The notes below the pieces were generated by a model. It saw nothing but the letters and a program-made list of their open reading frames with translations, was not told the origin of the DNA and did not search any database. A DNA stretch of 19,965 nucleotides from DASZGI01 sp035938995 (lineage in GTDB: Bacteria; Actinomycetota; Actinomycetes; Streptomycetales; Catenulisporaceae): NCBI RefSeq assembly GCF_035938995.1, contig NZ_DASZGI010000193.1, forward strand, positions 1 to 19,965, written 5' to 3'. Below are positions 13,050 to 19,965 of this stretch, piece by piece. The position numbers were made by a program, and so were the translations under genes. Each line of letters begins with the position of its first letter. Position 1 is the stretch's first letter.

Positions 13050-15785
13050 ATGTCCTTGACCGGTGAGGAGATCTGGGCCGCACTCGCCGACAACGGGCGG
13101 GCGCCGCACGGTCCGGTGCGGATCGCCCGCGGCGAGTATCTGGTCGACGCGGCCGAGGCGGCGGGCGACCCGGCGGTGCGCGCGCAGGCGCTGATCGACG
13201 TGATCGAGGCGTATGAGTTCGGCGCGGAGCAGCCGAAGATGCTGGTGCAGTTCGCGAAGCTGCTGCGGCTGTGGGATGAGGCGCCGCACGGTTTCGACCG
13301 CGGGCGCGCGCACAGCCTGTTCTGGTACTTCAAGTGGACCACGGGCGGGATGATCGGCGTGCCGGAGGTGCCGCTCGCCTCGATCGGCCGCTGGCTGGAG
13401 GAGATGAAGTCGCGCTACCGCCAGGCGGGCTACTCGCCGCGCGCGGTGCACATGGGGCGGCACCGGCTGGCCCGCGAGGCGGGCGACCTGGAGCTCGCCC
13501 GGAGCGAGTTCCAGGCCTGGCTCGACGCCCCGCGCGACCAGATGGCCGACTGCCACGCCTGCGAGCTGGGCGATCAGGGCTGGTGGATGACGCAGCTTGG
13601 CCGGGACGAGGACGCGGTGACGCTCTGGCGCCCGGTGCTGGAGGGCGAGAGCTCCTGCGCCGAGGAGCCGCACCGGGTCCTGGCGCACAGTCTCATGCCG
13701 CTGGTGCGGCTGGGCCGACTCGACGAGGCGCGGGCGAATCACCTGCGCGGCTACCGCCTGGCGCGCGGCGTGCCGAATCTGCGCGCGGCCCTCGGCCGAC
13801 ACCTGGAGTTCTGCGCGCTGACCGGCAACGAGGCGCGCGGCCTGGAGATCCTGGCCGAGCACGCCGCCTACCTGACGGAGGGCGGGGAGGACGCGGAGAC
13901 GCGGCTGGACTTCCTGACCGGCGCGGCGATCCTGCTGGGCCGACTGGCCGCGCTGGGCTTGGGCGGGCTGGACCTCGCGGACACCACGGTCGCGGACGCC
14001 GCGGCGGATGCCCAGGACCGGATCAAAGCCCTGTGCGACCGCTTCGACCGGCGCAACGGCAGCTCGGCGGCCTCGGGCCGGGTCGCCCAGCGGCTGGCGC
14101 AGCGCCCGCTCGAGGATCCGCTGCCGATCGGCTCGGCGACGCTCCTTCCGTCACCCACCCCGGCGCTGCCCTCGGCGTCAGCGTCGGCCTCGGACCGTCG
14201 GGCAGGGGCGTCCACGGCGGTCGGTGGCGCGGTCGACGCGTCAGCGCTCGACGATCTGATCGCCGAGGCCGACCGGCTGACGAAGGCACGGCACCCGCAC
14301 GCGCGGTGGGCGTGGGAGCGGGTGGCGGCTAGCGGGTCCGAGCTGCCGGACGCGGCCGCCGCGCAGGTCGAGCGGGTCCGCGCCAAGGCCCTGATGGAGC
14401 GTGACCCGTCCGCCGCGCGGACCAGATTCCTCGCCTTGGCGGCGCGGTTCGGCCGGTCCGGGCAGACGGCGGACGCGCTCGAGGCCCGCGGCTCGGCGGC
14501 GACCGCGGCGTTCCTGGCCGACGACCAGCCCACCGCCGAGACTGAGGCGCTGACGCTCAGTGCGGAGGCGGAGACTGCTTACGCGGCGGGCGAACTGACG
14601 GCGCGCCAGTACCTCGGCGCCCGGGGCCTGCCCGTTTACTTCGCATACAAGGCCTTTGGCGCGACGTCCGACGGCGGCGATGCACCCGCCGATCCGCCCG
14701 ACCCGACGTCCGTCGTCGCGGTCATCGAGGCCGAGCTGGATCTGGCGGACCGGCTCGGCGACCCGGGGCGCGCCGGCATGTACTGCAGGATGCTGATGCA
14801 GCTGGCGTACGTGCGCGGCGAGCGCGAGGAGGCACGCACCCGGGTCGAGGGCGCCCGGGATCGGTTCCTCGCCGCCGAGCAGCCGTGGGATGCGGCGGAG
14901 CCCGAGGCGCTGCTCGCCCAGATGGCGTTGGCCGCCAACGATGCGCAGACGGCTGAGGAGTACGCGCGCGCGGCCCTCGAACACGCCGTGCCGCAGCCGC
15001 GCGGCGCTGAGGTGACGCCCGACACGACCCGTCCGAGCGCCGCGTCGCTGCTGGTCGAGGCGATATCGCGACAGTCTGGACGGTACCCCGATCTGGTCGG
15101 GGCCGCGCTGCACGCCGCGCGGCTGTGGGACGGCGTAAGCGAGCCCGACGCGCTGAACAACCGCTTCATCGCGGCGCGCGCTTATCTGGCAATGAGGCGC
15201 TATGCCGAGGCGGCTGCGCTTTATGAGGAGCTCATGCCGCACGTCGAAGTGCCCTACCGCGGCGTGACCGTGGCGATGACGCGCGAGCAGTACGGCAACT
15301 GCCTCACCCAGCTCGGCGAACACCGTGCGGCAGCCGCGCAGTACCTGGCCGCCGCGGCACTGCTCCAGGACGACCCGGACAACCGCGGGCCGTACGCGCG
15401 GCTGGCGTGGACGGCGGCCGAGTCGCTCCAGAACGCCGGCCGCCCGGACGAAGCGCTGGCCGCGTACCGGAGAGCCGCCGACCTGTGGGAGGAACTGGAC
15501 GCTCCCGCCGCGCGGGCGCGCTGCCTGCGCTCGGCCGCCTGGCTGCTGACGTGGTCCGGCGACGGACGCGAACCGCACTGGTCGGAAGCGCTCGAGGCGA
15601 TGCGCGCGGTACTCGCGGAACTCGAGGCGATCCCGGCGGAGGGCCGCGATCCGCGGATCGGCGCGGAGATCAAGAGCACCGTCGATCAGCTGGAGCGGAT
15701 ACACACCTATGCCGAGGCCGCGAAGCTCTCCGGCGCGGCGGACCCCGCGGGAGCCGAAACGGCAGCCGACACCGACGACGTCTAG
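13050..15785 (+). CDS. Large tetratricopeptide-repeat-like protein, partner of Hsp90
   Basis: A 911-residue protein, soluble and almost wholly alpha-helical by composition. Residues 1-360 hold degenerate helix-turn-helix repeats (for example GWWMTQLGRDEDAVTLW and LVRLGRLDEARANHLRGYRLA). A Ser/Pro/Ala-rich linker covers about 360-400. Residues 400-895 hold further repeats, clearest near 760-830 (YGNCLTQLGEHRAAAAQYLAAA and ESLQNAGRPDEALAAYRRAADL). No enzymatic motif is seen. TPR solenoids bind peptides or proteins, and in eukaryotes they form the main class of Hsp90 co-chaperones. Here the ATG is 4 bp after the hsp90 stop, with GACGAGG as ribosome-binding site, so obligate coexpression is likely. 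Physical partnership is inference. Its TAG stop is the first triplet of repeat copy C. Confidence 0.85.
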   Translation: MSLTGEEIWAALADNGRAPHGPVRIARGEYLVDAAEAAGDPAVRAQALIDVIEAYEFGAEQPKMLVQFAKLLRLWDEAPHGFDRGRAHSLFWYFKWTTGGMIGVPEVPLASIGRWLEEMKSRYRQAGYSPRAVHMGRHRLAREAGDLELARSEFQAWLDAPRDQMADCHACELGDQGWWMTQLGRDEDAVTLWRPVLEGESSCAEEPHRVLAHSLMPLVRLGRLDEARANHLRGYRLARGVPNLRAALGRHLEFCALTGNEARGLEILAEHAAYLTEGGEDAETRLDFLTGAAILLGRLAALGLGGLDLADTTVADAAADAQDRIKALCDRFDRRNGSSAASGRVAQRLAQRPLEDPLPIGSATLLPSPTPALPSASASASDRRAGASTAVGGAVDASALDDLIAEADRLTKARHPHARWAWERVAASGSELPDAAAAQVERVRAKALMERDPSAARTRFLALAARFGRSGQTADALEARGSAATAAFLADDQPTAETEALTLSAEAETAYAAGELTARQYLGARGLPVYFAYKAFGATSDGGDAPADPPDPTSVVAVIEAELDLADRLGDPGRAGMYCRMLMQLAYVRGEREEARTRVEGARDRFLAAEQPWDAAEPEALLAQMALAANDAQTAEEYARAALEHAVPQPRGAEVTPDTTRPSAASLLVEAISRQSGRYPDLVGAALHAARLWDGVSEPDALNNRFIAARAYLAMRRYAEAAALYEELMPHVEVPYRGVTVAMTREQYGNCLTQLGEHRAAAAQYLAAAALLQDDPDNRGPYARLAWTAAESLQNAGRPDEALAAYRRAADLWEELDAPAARARCLRSAAWLLTWSGDGREPHWSEALEAMRAVLAELEAIPAEGRDPRIGAEIKSTVDQLERIHTYAEAAKLSGAADPAGAETAADTDDV

Positions 15786-15823
15786 GGCGGGTCCACGAAG
15801 GATCGCCGGGCCCGCGACGCCTG
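15783..15823 (+). repeat. MITE-like element, copy C (left end only)
   Basis: Forty-one bases starting TAGGGCG match the left end of copy A (9517-9557) at 35 positions, including a 20-base identical run, GAAGGATCGCCGGGCCCGCG. No matching right end is found before the next gene. The TPR gene stop codon is the TAG that opens the element, as CTAG. Confidence 0.65.
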
Positions 15824-15835
15824 CTGTGTGGTTGG

Positions 15836-15935
15836 CTCTTCGCGCGGCCGGGGCTGGAGGGCGGCTGTAGGTCAGGCGTCGGAGAAAGGCGCTCCGCCGC
15901 CCGGTCTTTCTCCGACGCCCCGGCCGCGCGAAAAG
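15836..15935. repeat. Nested inverted repeat downstream of the TPR gene
   Basis: The outer arm TTCGCGCGGCCGGGG (15839-15853) is perfectly complementary to 15918-15932, with extra partial pairing to 15836 and 15935. The inner arm GGCGTCGGAGAAAG (15875-15888) is perfectly complementary to 15906-15919 around a 17-nt loop. It follows repeat copy C and may be its body or a second inserted palindrome. It probably also terminates the hsp90-TPR operon. Confidence 0.7.
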
Positions 15936-15979
15936 CGGCGCACTCATCCGCAGCCCCTTCTCCGACCGGCGCCAGCGGC

Positions 15980-15985
15980 TAAGAT
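15980..15985 (+). promoter_or_regulatory. Candidate -10 box of the LLM oxidoreductase gene
   Basis: TAAGAT ends 7 nt before the ATG at 15993, the same geometry as for hsp90, and no Shine-Dalgarno is present. This suggests a leaderless message. The -35 region is not recognisable. Confidence 0.4.
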
Positions 15986-15992
15986 CGCCGTC

Positions 15993-16880
15993 ATGGTCAT
16001 GCGCGTTGGCGTCTGCATCCTGCCCGAATATCCGTGGCGCGAGGCGGCCGCGCACTGGCGCCGCGCCGAGGAGTTGGGCTTCGACTCGGCTTGGACCTAC
16101 GACCACATCACCTGGTCCGGTCTGCCGTCAGGCCCCTGGTACAGCGCGTGGCCGACGCTGACCGCCGCGGCGGGCATCACCTCCCGGATCCGGCTCGGCA
16201 CGCTCGTCTCCAGCGCCAACTTCCGCCACCCGGTGCCCTTCGCCCAGGAGATCATGACGCTGGACGACGTCAGCGGCGGGCGGCTGACCGTCGGCCTCGG
16301 CGCCGGGTCGGCCGGCCCGGACGCGACGGTGCTCGGAGGCCCCGGCTGGAGTCCGAAGGAGCGGGCGGACCGCTTCGAGGAGTTCACCGAGATCCTGCAC
16401 GCGATGCTGACAGGAGCGCCCGAGGGCCGCACGCACACGACCTACCTGGGCGCCTACTACCAGGCCTCCGAAGCGCGTCTTGAACCCGGCTGCGCTCAGT
16501 CGCCCCGCACCCCGTTCGCGATCGCCGCGACCGGCCCGCGCGGTATGCGGCTGGCGGCCAAGCACGCGCAGACGTGGGTGCATGTGGACTCGGACAAGGG
16601 CAGGGGCCTTTCGCCCAAGGAGCAACTGGCCGAGGTCGCCGTGCTGACCGAGAAGCTGGACGCGGCATGTGCGCAGGCCGGCCGCGATCCGCGAACCCTG
16701 GACCGGCTCGTGCTGACCGGTTTCGGGGCGCTGCGTCCGCTCGACTCGGTGGAAGCGTTCGAGGACGCCCGTGGCCGGTACGCCGAGTTGGGCTTCACCG
16801 ACCTCGTGGTGCACTATCCGCGCGCCACCGAGCCCTTCGCCGCCAGCCTGGACGTGCTCGAAGCCGTCGCGGCCCGCTGA
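15993..16880 (+). CDS. LLM-class flavin-dependent oxidoreductase (luciferase-like)
   Basis: The 295-residue protein belongs to the bacterial luciferase-like fold and probably binds FMN or F420. It starts MRVGVCILPEYPWREAAAHWRRAEELGFDSAWTYDH, typical of the family, followed by ITSRIRLGTLVSSANFRHPVPFAQEIMTLDDVSGGRLTVGLGAG near 65-110 and AATGPRGMRLAAKHAQTWV near 175-195. The substrate cannot be told. The start was set at 15993 (an in-frame ATG at 15999 is equally possible) because the conserved first beta-strand begins there. The longer reading frame from 15828 would translate through the hairpin repeat. It converges on the FAD monooxygenase gene with only 12 bp between the stops. Confidence 0.88.
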   Translation: MVMRVGVCILPEYPWREAAAHWRRAEELGFDSAWTYDHITWSGLPSGPWYSAWPTLTAAAGITSRIRLGTLVSSANFRHPVPFAQEIMTLDDVSGGRLTVGLGAGSAGPDATVLGGPGWSPKERADRFEEFTEILHAMLTGAPEGRTHTTYLGAYYQASEARLEPGCAQSPRTPFAIAATGPRGMRLAAKHAQTWVHVDSDKGRGLSPKEQLAEVAVLTEKLDAACAQAGRDPRTLDRLVLTGFGALRPLDSVEAFEDARGRYAELGFTDLVVHYPRATEPFAASLDVLEAVAAR

Positions 16881-16892
16881 GCTGACCGCCCG

Positions 16893-18092
16893 TCAGGGCT
16901 TCCACCCGAACACCGGGTCGTACTGCCGCAGAAACAGCCCCACCAGCCGTTCGCTCGCCGTGAGCTTCAGCGACTGGTCGCGCACGTACCTGCCGAGTGC
17001 CGTGCGCGGGTGATGGAACGCGGCCATCTTCTTCGACCGCTTGACGATGTCCGAGGTGCGCGCGAGCCGTGCCTCCGTGTAGGCGGCCAGCGCCGACACG
17101 ACCCCGCCGTTTCCACGACCGTCGCCGCCCGCTACGAGCCGCGCCAGCACGACCGCGTCCTCGATCGACTGCGATCCGCCCTGCCCGAGGTCGGGGGTCA
17201 TCGGATGCGCCGCGTCGCCGAGCACGGCGACCCGGCCGCGGTGCAACGCGGGCAGCGGGACGCGCATCCACCGGGCATCGTCGCGGAAGACCGAGGCCGG
17301 GTCGACCGCTGCCAGGACCTTGCGGACCTCTTCGTGCCAGTCGCCGAAGCGTTCGCGCAGCGGGGCGATCGGATCCTCGCTGGAGCCACCGGGTTCCGTC
17401 ACCATCGTCGCGTACGCATAAACCCGCCCGTCGCGAAGGCCGAAGCTGCCCCAGATCGCGCCCTTGCCCAGCGTCTCGCTCGCGATCAGGTGGTCCCCGA
17501 TGCCGGGCGAGAGCATCCACCAGACGGCGTATCCCCCGTACTCGGGTCCGGGGTGCTCGGGGAACAGCAACGAGCGCACCGTGCTGCGTCCGCCATCGGC
17601 CGCGACGACCAGATCGGCCTCGTATACGGCGCCGTCCACCGTCTCGACGCGAGCTCTGGTCCCCGCGTCTCCGGGCTGCACCGTCCGCACCTCGGCCTCG
17701 AAGCGCACAGTCCCCTCCGGCAACTCCCCCGCCAAGACGTTGAGCAGGTCCGTGCGCAGCAGTGTGTAGAACGGATAGCCGTACCGCTTGCCCACCGGGT
17801 CGCCGCCCGGCCGGTAGATCCAGCGTCCGTCCGGGCGGCGCGCGCCGATAGCCCCGGCCGGCTCCCCCGCCGCGCGAACCCGGTCGCCCAGGGTCGCGTC
17901 GCCGAGGTCGATCGCGTCGAGGGCGTGTTGGGCGTTCGGCGGCTGCGAGATGCCCGCCCCGATCGGGCGCAGCGCATCGGCCCGTTCGAGCACGGTGACC
18001 CGCCATCCCGTGCGGTACAACGCGTTCGCGGCCGTCAGACCGCCCACCCCGGCGCCGATGATCAGCGCCTCTCCGACAGACTCCATCGTCAT
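16893..18092 (-). CDS. FAD-dependent monooxygenase (PHBH-type)
   Basis: The 399-residue flavoprotein hydroxylase follows the group A (p-hydroxybenzoate hydroxylase-like) pattern. It has the dinucleotide motif GAGVGG at 13-18 followed by VLERAD, the DG motif VVAADGGRSTVR at 162-173, and the GD motif VLGDAAHPMTPDLGQGG at 290-306. These enzymes use NAD(P)H and O2 to hydroxylate aromatic or related compounds, and the substrate is unknown. The ATG at 18090-18092 (a second ATG 6 bp on) has GGGGAGA just upstream. An AT-rich dyad lies 22-38 bp before the start. It is divergent from the recombinase-like gene, with 129 bp between the starts, and convergent with the LLM oxidoreductase. Confidence 0.92.
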   Translation of the reverse strand: MTMESVGEALIIGAGVGGLTAANALYRTGWRVTVLERADALRPIGAGISQPPNAQHALDAIDLGDATLGDRVRAAGEPAGAIGARRPDGRWIYRPGGDPVGKRYGYPFYTLLRTDLLNVLAGELPEGTVRFEAEVRTVQPGDAGTRARVETVDGAVYEADLVVAADGGRSTVRSLLFPEHPGPEYGGYAVWWMLSPGIGDHLIASETLGKGAIWGSFGLRDGRVYAYATMVTEPGGSSEDPIAPLRERFGDWHEEVRKVLAAVDPASVFRDDARWMRVPLPALHRGRVAVLGDAAHPMTPDLGQGGSQSIEDAVVLARLVAGGDGRGNGGVVSALAAYTEARLARTSDIVKRSKKMAAFHHPRTALGRYVRDQSLKLTASERLVGLFLRQYDPVFGWKP

Positions 18093-18113
18093 CGTCTCCC
18101 CGCGCGCGCGAAC

Positions 18114-18130
18114 TTCTACGTTCCATAGAA
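18114..18130. promoter_or_regulatory. AT-rich dyad upstream of the FAD monooxygenase gene
   Basis: TTCTA-N7-TAGAA in an unusually AT-rich patch (about 18110-18137), 22-38 bp before the monooxygenase ATG. The position fits an operator overlapping the promoter. The regulator is not identified, and the MarR protein at 19272 is a possible but unproven candidate. Confidence 0.4.
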
Positions 18131-18207
18131 AATTAGCACTCGGTGTTCTCCCGATCGACCCGCGCGGGTGTGGGCACCCTTTGCTTCCACCTGTCAGACC
18201 CGCCCGG

Positions 18208-18213
18208 TATGTT
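18208..18213 (+). promoter_or_regulatory. Candidate -10 box of the recombinase-like gene
   Basis: TATGTT ends 8 nt before the GTG at 18222, with TTGATCAA overlapping its end and no Shine-Dalgarno. A leaderless or near-leaderless transcript is likely. Confidence 0.35.
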
Positions 18214-18221
18214 GATCAACC

Positions 18222-19205
18222 GTGACGGAGGGTCAGGGTCAGGACGAGGACGGCAGCCGGGTCGCCCATGCCGCCGTGCGCGAGGTCGAGGCGGCGGTCG
18301 AGCGGCTGTGCCTCGAGGAGGGCACCAGCCCGGCCCGCGCCCGGCAGTTGCGCTGGGTCGCCAAGGAGCTGAGGATCGCCAGCGCGCACCCCGACTTCCG
18401 GCCCGGACGCACGCTGCGCCGGGCTGAGGACCTGCTCTCCGCGCAGGCGGTGAGCTCGTATCTGCGCTTGGCGCAGCAGGGTGAGCTGCGGCAGCGGCCG
18501 ACCAGCACCGGCGACGGGACCTCCAGCGCCTCGTCGATGCGGATCCGCGAGGACTGCCTGCGCCTCATCTCCGAGCAACTCGCCGTGCCCCTGACGCTCG
18601 GCGAGCGGGCGCAGATTCCGGCCCCGCGCGAGGTCGTCGACGGGCCGACCCGCTCGCAGCTGAGGGCCTACCTGGCCACGAAGGCGGAGAGCCCGCCGAC
18701 CCGCCCCGGCCGCATCCGGCTGCTGGCGATCATCGGTACCGTACTCGACACCGGTGCGCGGGTCGGCGAACTGTGCGCGCTCAAGATCGAAGACCTGGAC
18801 AGCTCGGGCACCGAGCCGGTCCTCACCGTCGTCCGCCACCCGCAGGCGCGCGCCGTCTCCGCGCCGGTCACCGAGCACATCCGGCTCTCCCCCGGCACAG
18901 ACGCCGCGCTGCGGCATTGGCTGTCCACCCGCGAGCAGATCATCGACACGCTGCATCTGGGCGTGAAGACGTTGTGGGTGTCAGTCGCGGGCAACCATGC
19001 CGGCCTGCCCGCCGCCGACGGTCACTCGATCCGCCGTCCGGCCGGCATGCCGCTGCGCCCTCGCGGTCTTCAGCGTGCTTACACCCGCGCCGTCGTCGAG
19101 CTGAACAGCGAGCTGGCGGGCTCGCCGGGATGGCGGCCGCTCCCCTATCGCCTCGAGCAACTGCGTCGCGCCGTCGAGGTCCAGCCCGACCGCCTCGTGT
19201 CCTGA
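18222..19205 (+). CDS. Tyrosine-recombinase-like protein lacking the C-terminal catalytic box
   Basis: The 327-residue protein has a helical N-terminal region (1-140) that could be a SAM-like core-binding domain. It then shows the first recombinase box, LDTGARVGELCALKIEDLD (175-193), with Arg180 at the active-site arginine, and MPLRPRGLQRAYTRAV (276-291), which resembles the stretch before box II. The expected H-x-L-R box is replaced by PYRLEQLRRA (308-317), without the histidine. The protein ends 10 residues later, before any LGH and catalytic Tyr. I found no remnant of the missing part in other frames downstream to 19271. It is probably inactive as a recombinase and may be a domesticated DNA-binding protein. 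The GTG start has a -10-like TATGTT just ahead. No att sites or other phage genes are near. Confidence 0.75.
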   Translation: MTEGQGQDEDGSRVAHAAVREVEAAVERLCLEEGTSPARARQLRWVAKELRIASAHPDFRPGRTLRRAEDLLSAQAVSSYLRLAQQGELRQRPTSTGDGTSSASSMRIREDCLRLISEQLAVPLTLGERAQIPAPREVVDGPTRSQLRAYLATKAESPPTRPGRIRLLAIIGTVLDTGARVGELCALKIEDLDSSGTEPVLTVVRHPQARAVSAPVTEHIRLSPGTDAALRHWLSTREQIIDTLHLGVKTLWVSVAGNHAGLPAADGHSIRRPAGMPLRPRGLQRAYTRAVVELNSELAGSPGWRPLPYRLEQLRRAVEVQPDRLVS

Positions 19206-19271
19206 CGGCGCGGCCGTACTCGCCGCGGTTGCTTTGGCCGTCGTGCCGACGACCCGGGCGACCGGCCAACG

Positions 19272-19808
19272 TCACTGCGGACGGCCGTATTTCGCCGCAG
19301 CCGCGTTCGCCGTCGGACAATGGCCAGAGGCACGGTCGCAGGCCTCGAGGTCGCAGAGGCGGCAGATCCACGCCCCGCCGTCCTTGCTCTGCACGATGTT
19401 CGCCATGACGCGGCCGGTGAGGGAATGCAGCTGCCGCAGTTCCTCGGCGGAGAACCCGGCGATAGCCGCGTTCAGCGCGTCGGCCCGCACGGCTTCGATC
19501 GTGCGGGCCACGTCGCGGCCCTGCGGAGTAAGGCTGATCGTGCGCGAGCGGCGATCGTCGCCCGGCCCACGGGTGATCAAGCCCGTCGACGCCAGCCGGT
19601 CGACGAGCCGGACGACGGCCGAATGGGTCAGGCCCAGCACGCGGCTGAGCTGTTCGAGTGTCGGCCGATCGAGGAAGTGGTACAGAGCGGAGAGCGCCGC
19701 GCCGGCCGAGTCGGACACCCCCGCCCGGCCGGCGGAGGCCGAAAGCTGGTCGGCGACGGCCAGCGCGAGCGCCCCCAGCACGTTGGCCGCACGGTCGGCT
19801 TCGGTCAC
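19272..19808 (-). CDS. MarR-family regulator with C-terminal cysteine cluster
   Basis: The 178-residue protein has a winged helix-turn-helix core: TLEQLSRVLGLTHSAVVRLVDRLASTGLITR (50-80) and a wing GPGDDRRSRTISLT (81-94). Dimerisation helices lie on both sides. After the fold a tail carries Cys149-x2-Cys152-x4-Cys157-x6-Cys164, which could bind a metal or Fe-S cluster or sense thiol oxidation. That role is inference. The GTG start overlaps the stop of the upstream gene by 4 bp (GTGA), so it is coexpressed with the partial gene at the window end. It converges with the recombinase-like gene. Confidence 0.9.
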   Translation of the reverse strand: MTEADRAANVLGALALAVADQLSASAGRAGVSDSAGAALSALYHFLDRPTLEQLSRVLGLTHSAVVRLVDRLASTGLITRGPGDDRRSRTISLTPQGRDVARTIEAVRADALNAAIAGFSAEELRQLHSLTGRVMANIVQSKDGGAWICRLCDLEACDRASGHCPTANAAAAKYGRPQ

Positions 19809-19965
19809 GCGAACTCGTACGTCAGCGTCAGCGGCATGTAGGGGTAGTCGGCGTGCGTGGAAGCGCTCGTGGCTTTGCCGGTGATCCCGGCCAGGTCACC
19901 CGTGGCGTCGACGATGACGGACTCGCCGCGTGCGGTCGTGCCGTCGTACGTGCCTTGGCCCTGGA
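19805..19965 (-). CDS. 3' end of an unrecognised gene (truncated by window)
   Basis: An open frame runs from the window edge to TGA at 19805-19807 and gives about 53 residues, including GQGTYDGTTARGESVI, DATGDLAGITG and YPYMPLTLTYEF. The Gly/Thr-rich alternating strands ending in a Tyr-Glu-Phe strand suggest a small beta-barrel protein of the DUF3224 or allene-oxide-cyclase-like type. This is only a resemblance. The frame is supported by the 4-bp stop/start overlap with the marR gene. The 5' part lies outside the window. Confidence 0.6.
   Translation of the reverse strand, partial: QGQGTYDGTTARGESVIVDATGDLAGITGKATSASTHADYPYMPLTLTYEFA

Noticed and set aside
11219..13342. A 707-codon open frame antisense to hsp90, and similar long antisense frames at 3588-5210 and 14241-16106
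   Set aside because: They mirror GC-rich coding DNA on the other strand, lack family motifs and are Arg/Pro/Gly-rich. The sense genes have clear domains.
15828..15992. Longer LLM oxidoreductase start at 15828
   Set aside because: It would translate through the nested palindrome, and the first conserved strand starts at 15999.
19240..19253. GTCGT-GCCG-ACGAC hairpin between the convergent recombinase-like and marR genes
   Set aside because: A 5-bp stem without a U-tract is too weak in such GC-rich DNA to call a terminator.
1..19965. CRISPR arrays, tRNA, rRNA, complete insertion sequences and att sites
   Set aside because: No regularly spaced repeats, cloverleaf, ribosomal sequence or transposase gene was seen on either strand.

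Overview
The window is about 20 kb of very GC-rich DNA with strongly GC3-biased codons. An RbpA, a polyprenol-phosphate-mannose synthase and frequent GTG starts point to an actinomycete, most like the Streptomyces/Catenulispora side of the phylum (inference; no search was run). It looks chromosomal and mostly housekeeping or accessory-core. There is no phage block, CRISPR array, rRNA or tRNA.

Layout. Positions 18-1520 (-) encode an unrecognised three-helix membrane protein, divergent from rbpA (1885-2445, +). RbpA carries an unusual Lys/Ala/Pro-rich tail, and its gene is preceded by a GGAAC-N18-GTT SigR-like promoter. A 13-bp perfect hairpin separates rbpA from a convergent minus-strand envelope block: YtcJ-type amidohydrolase (5432-7105), apolipoprotein N-acyltransferase lnt (3416-5236) and polyprenol-phosphate-mannose synthase (2613-3419). 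The last two overlap by 4 bp. A FUSC-family membrane protein (7273-8400, -) lies upstream, separated from the amidohydrolase by a 99-bp nested inverted repeat, and is divergent from a LysR regulator (8616-9530, +). A Sir2 deacylase and an Lrp/AsnC regulator follow on the minus strand.

From 11204 an Hsp90-family ATPase and a 911-residue TPR-like protein form a tight two-gene operon. This is the most system-like unit in the window: a bacterial Hsp90 with a dedicated helical-repeat partner. A luciferase-like flavin oxidoreductase, an FAD monooxygenase (convergent), a tyrosine-recombinase-like protein without the C-terminal catalytic box, a MarR regulator with a Cys cluster, and the 3' end of another gene complete the window.

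A small palindromic repeat family starting TAGGGCG occurs three times (9517-9683, 10534-10592, 15783-15823), each time at the 3' end of a gene so that the gene's stop codon lies at or in the element. It looks like a MITE with TA or YTAR target preference. Several genes (lrp, hsp90, LLM oxidoreductase, recombinase-like) have a TANNNT hexamer 6-8 nt before the start codon, suggesting leaderless mRNAs.
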